Below, one piece after another: positions 24,025-26,119 of a DNA stretch of 26,119 nt (its first letter is position 1; each line of letters starts with the position of its first letter). The translations under genes and the position numbers were made by a program. The notes below the pieces were generated by a model. It had not been told where the DNA came from and ran no database searches. It saw only the letters and a list, made by a program, of their open reading frames with translations. Source of the stretch: Gemmatimonadaceae bacterium (GTDB lineage: Bacteria; Gemmatimonadota; Gemmatimonadetes; Gemmatimonadales; Gemmatimonadaceae); contig JANXUN010000467.1 of NCBI GenBank assembly GCA_025356185.1, forward strand, positions 1-26,119, written 5' to 3'.

Positions 24025-25023
24025 ATGGCGACTGAAACGCTTAGTCAAAACGACATTGATCGACTGTTGGGCGGTGGCGCGCGCCTCACGCCGCATGCCG
24101 TTGCGAACTCAGATGTCCAGGTGTACGACTGGCGCCGACCGCATCGCGTGTCGAAGGATCGCTTGCGCACACTCGAAGCGATGTACGAGCGCTTGGTCAA
24201 AGGACTCGAAGCATGGCTCGTCTCGCGCGTGCGCGGACAAATGGAAGTGCGATTACAAAGCGTTGAACAGTTTTCGTTTGGTGAGTTCACCCTATCGCTG
24301 CCCATGCCGTGCACGTCGTTCATTTTTGATATCGTCGGCACGGGACAAAAAGGCGTCATCGATATCGGCCCAGAATTTTCCACGTATCTCATCGAGCGCT
24401 TGTTTGGAGGCGAGGGCAACAGCAGTGCACTGACTCGTACCCTCACGCCGATCGAACGCATGGCCGTGCGATCGGTCGCCGATCGCGCCGCTGCATTGCT
24501 CCAAGAGATTTGGCAGGATCATGTCCCCATGGATATCAACATCACTGGCTTTGAATCCTCACCAGAGATCTTGCAGATCGTCAATCGGGAAGATCCGGTG
24601 TTGGTGGCCAACGTTGAATTCACCACCGGCAACGTGAGCAGTTTGTTACTGATTTGTTTGCCGTTCTCGGTGCTCGACAAATTTTTCAGCTCGGACGGTG
24701 GGAAACGCACAGCAGCGTTGAACACCAGTGACGCTGAACGCGAAATCACCCGTCAGCGAAGCGAAGCAGCACTGCGCGCGTCGCGCGTGCCGTTGACAGC
24801 GCGGCTCCCAGAATTTCAACTCACGATGCGCGAGATCGCGCAACTCGCTGTCGGCAGCGTGATGCCGACAGGGCTTCCCAAAGACGCGCGCGTCATTGTG
24901 CGCGCGGGCGTGCAGGAACGGTTTATCGGCCATCCTGGTCGTGTGGCCGGCAATCTCGCTGTTCGAATCCTCGACGCCGTGCCAGGCACGTCGCCGTCAC
25001 CAGACTCCCGGACGTCTGCATGA
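24025..25023 (+). CDS. fliM: Flagellar motor switch protein FliM
   Basis: A 332-residue C-ring protein. The N-terminal CheY-P-binding motif LSQNDIDRLLGGG is at 6-18. The middle domain contains VIDIGPEFSTYLIERLFGGEG, the FliG-contacting segment, and TPIERMAVRSVADRAA. The C-terminal SpoA domain (about 250-315) resembles FliN. An intact N-terminal motif implies control by CheY, although no chemotaxis gene is in the window. The stop overlaps the fliN start (ATGA). Confidence 0.97.
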   Translation: MATETLSQNDIDRLLGGGARLTPHAVANSDVQVYDWRRPHRVSKDRLRTLEAMYERLVKGLEAWLVSRVRGQMEVRLQSVEQFSFGEFTLSLPMPCTSFIFDIVGTGQKGVIDIGPEFSTYLIERLFGGEGNSSALTRTLTPIERMAVRSVADRAAALLQEIWQDHVPMDINITGFESSPEILQIVNREDPVLVANVEFTTGNVSSLLLICLPFSVLDKFFSSDGGKRTAALNTSDAEREITRQRSEAALRASRVPLTARLPEFQLTMREIAQLAVGSVMPTGLPKDARVIVRAGVQERFIGHPGRVAGNLAVRILDAVPGTSPSPDSRTSA

Positions 25024-25442
25024 ATCCCGCAGAGATCGACGCGCTGGTCGCCAGCGCGCAAGCGGCGAAGGCCGCAGGACAACCGTTGTCGTCGCTCGCG
25101 AGCGACAAGCCGAGCGACGCAAACATCGCTCGCACGCCGCAATTCACCGAGTTTGAGCAGACAATGTTAAGCAACAGCGAAGTGCCGATCAGCATGCTGT
25201 TGGATCTATCGTTGCCAATTTCTATTGAATTGGGGCGCACGTCGATGACCGTACAAGAGTTGTTGCGCCTCGGACGTGGCTCGGTGATTCAATTGGATCG
25301 CTTAGCAGGCGAGCCAATCGATATTTTCGTCGGCGATCGTCGCTTTGCGGAAGGCGAAGTGGTGGTGTTGGGCGAACACTTTGGCGTGCGCATCACGCGC
25401 ATCGTGTCCAACGGATCGTCCGCCAATCAACAGCTCGCGTAA
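25020..25442 (+). CDS. fliN: Flagellar motor switch protein FliN
   Basis: A 140-residue FliN. Residues 58-132 are the SpoA domain (LLDLSLPISIELGRTSMTV, then LGRGSVIQLDRLAGEPIDIF and GEVVVLGEHFGVRITRIV). The N-terminal MNPAEIDALVASAQ resembles the short CheY-binding motif of FliM, which some FliN/FliY proteins keep. It starts inside the fliM stop and is followed at 6 nt by the fliO frame. Confidence 0.96.
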   Translation: MNPAEIDALVASAQAAKAAGQPLSSLASDKPSDANIARTPQFTEFEQTMLSNSEVPISMLLDLSLPISIELGRTSMTVQELLRLGRGSVIQLDRLAGEPIDIFVGDRRFAEGEVVVLGEHFGVRITRIVSNGSSANQQLA

Positions 25443-25448
25443 ACGTTT

Positions 25449-26119
25449 GTGCTCATCGCTGGCCTCGGTGTCGTCGCCGCATTGGCGTTTGTGTTGGGAC
25501 TTGGCGCGTTCTGTCTCTGGGCGCTCAAGCGCTGGGGCCGTATGTCGCTCTCGTCACGCACGCGCATTGTCGTCGAAGTGGTGCAACGCATTCCGTTGGG
25601 ACCCAAGACGGGACTCGCCGTTGTACGTGTCGGCGACAAGGTCATGGCACTATCCGTTGGCGAAGGTGGCGTGCGTCCCCTGTTTGAAGTCGACGAAGCG
25701 GATCGCCTTCGCATTATTGCGAGTAGCCAGATCCCGACGCCGATGACCTCAAGTGCCGAAGCGTCATCAAGCTTGTCACGTGCAGTGGCCGCGTACTCGC
25801 GACAGGCAGCTGCACCGCCGACACCAGTACTCGATGCGCCGGCACCGTACGCGATGACGCGTGAACAGAGCGCGACCGAACGTGATTTTCGTCGCATGTT
25901 GGGTGGAGCATTGAGTGCGGCGACCCGTTTGGCCGTGTTCGCTGGTGCAATGGTCATGGCATCCGCCGCTGTGACATCAGCGCGCGCGCAAGCCGTGCCG
26001 CCCGTGTCCGTGCCCCCGACTACATCGGTCACGTTGCCGACGACGACTCCAACGGTGTCCGCTCCAACGTCGACCGCGCCAGCGCTCTTGCCAATCACGG
26101 CTCCTGCGGTTGCGCCACC
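25449..26119 (+). CDS. fliO: FliO, apparently continuing in frame into FliP (3'-truncated by window)
   Basis: Starting at GTG 25449, 6 nt after fliN, the frame stays open to the window end (223 complete codons). Residues 1-28 are a transmembrane helix (LIAGLGVVAALAFVLGLGAF). Residues about 38-98 are a FliO domain (RIVVEVVQRIPLGPKTGLAV, then VGEGGVRPLFEVD). From an in-frame ATG at 25854 the sequence looks like a new N-terminus: basic, then hydrophobic RLAVFAGAMVMASAAVTSARAQA, as in the cleaved signal peptide of FliP, then a Pro/Thr/Val-rich stretch. So either fliO and fliP are fused or FliP starts inside the same frame. The gate component FliP itself lies beyond the window. A long antisense frame here is a composition artefact. 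Confidence 0.8.
   Translation, partial: MLIAGLGVVAALAFVLGLGAFCLWALKRWGRMSLSSRTRIVVEVVQRIPLGPKTGLAVVRVGDKVMALSVGEGGVRPLFEVDEADRLRIIASSQIPTPMTSSAEASSSLSRAVAAYSRQAAAPPTPVLDAPAPYAMTREQSATERDFRRMLGGALSAATRLAVFAGAMVMASAAVTSARAQAVPPVSVPPTTSVTLPTTTPTVSAPTSTAPALLPITAPAVAP

Noticed and set aside
25427..26098. 223-aa minus-strand open frame
   Set aside because: Antisense to the fliO frame, which has clear FliO features and the right position after fliN.

Overview
The window is a chromosomal segment from a flagellated bacterium of moderate-to-high G+C content, with dense gene packing, many 1-4 nt overlaps (ATGA, GTGA, TGATG, TAATG) and generally weak Shine-Dalgarno sites. Gene content and order, a sigma-54 response regulator next to the flagellar genes, and the unusual FlgB and FliK proteins are compatible with Gemmatimonadota. 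That assignment is an impression, not proven: there is no rRNA or other strong marker here.

Region 1 (1-7483) is a glycan-modification block. A DegT/StrS-type sugar aminotransferase (5' end cut off by the window) and a formyltransferase run on the + strand and together suggest an N-formylated amino sugar. Convergent to them is a tightly coupled minus-strand operon: class B asparagine synthetase/amidotransferase, an NAD-dependent epimerase, and a 981-residue protein with two glycosyltransferase-like domains. Its position beside the flagellar genes suggests flagellin or surface-polysaccharide glycosylation, but this is inference.

Region 2 (7484-9356) holds fliW and flgL on the minus strand with a strong hairpin after fliW. 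The flgL/regulator divergent gap is unusually rich in inverted repeats, including one arrangement that can fold as a four-way junction.

Region 3 (9357-23071) starts with an NtrC-type (REC-AAA+-Fis) sigma-54 activator. It is followed by a near-consensus sigma-54 promoter and the operon flgB-flgC-(unknown 124 aa)-fliE-fliF-fliG-fliH-fliI-fliJ-motE-like-fliK-flgD-flgE. This encodes the proximal rod, MS ring, rotor, export ATPase complex, hook-length control, hook cap and hook. The outstanding oddity is FliK: it carries an apparently intact M15-type zinc peptidase domain between its N-terminal region and its hook-length-control C-terminal domain.

Region 4 (23072-26119) is a 316-bp gap with several hairpins, a perfect palindrome and a second sigma-54 promoter. 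It is followed by fliL-fliM-fliN and an open frame that begins as fliO and runs without a stop to the window end, passing through what looks like the signal peptide of FliP.

No tRNA, rRNA, CRISPR array, insertion sequence or phage gene was seen.
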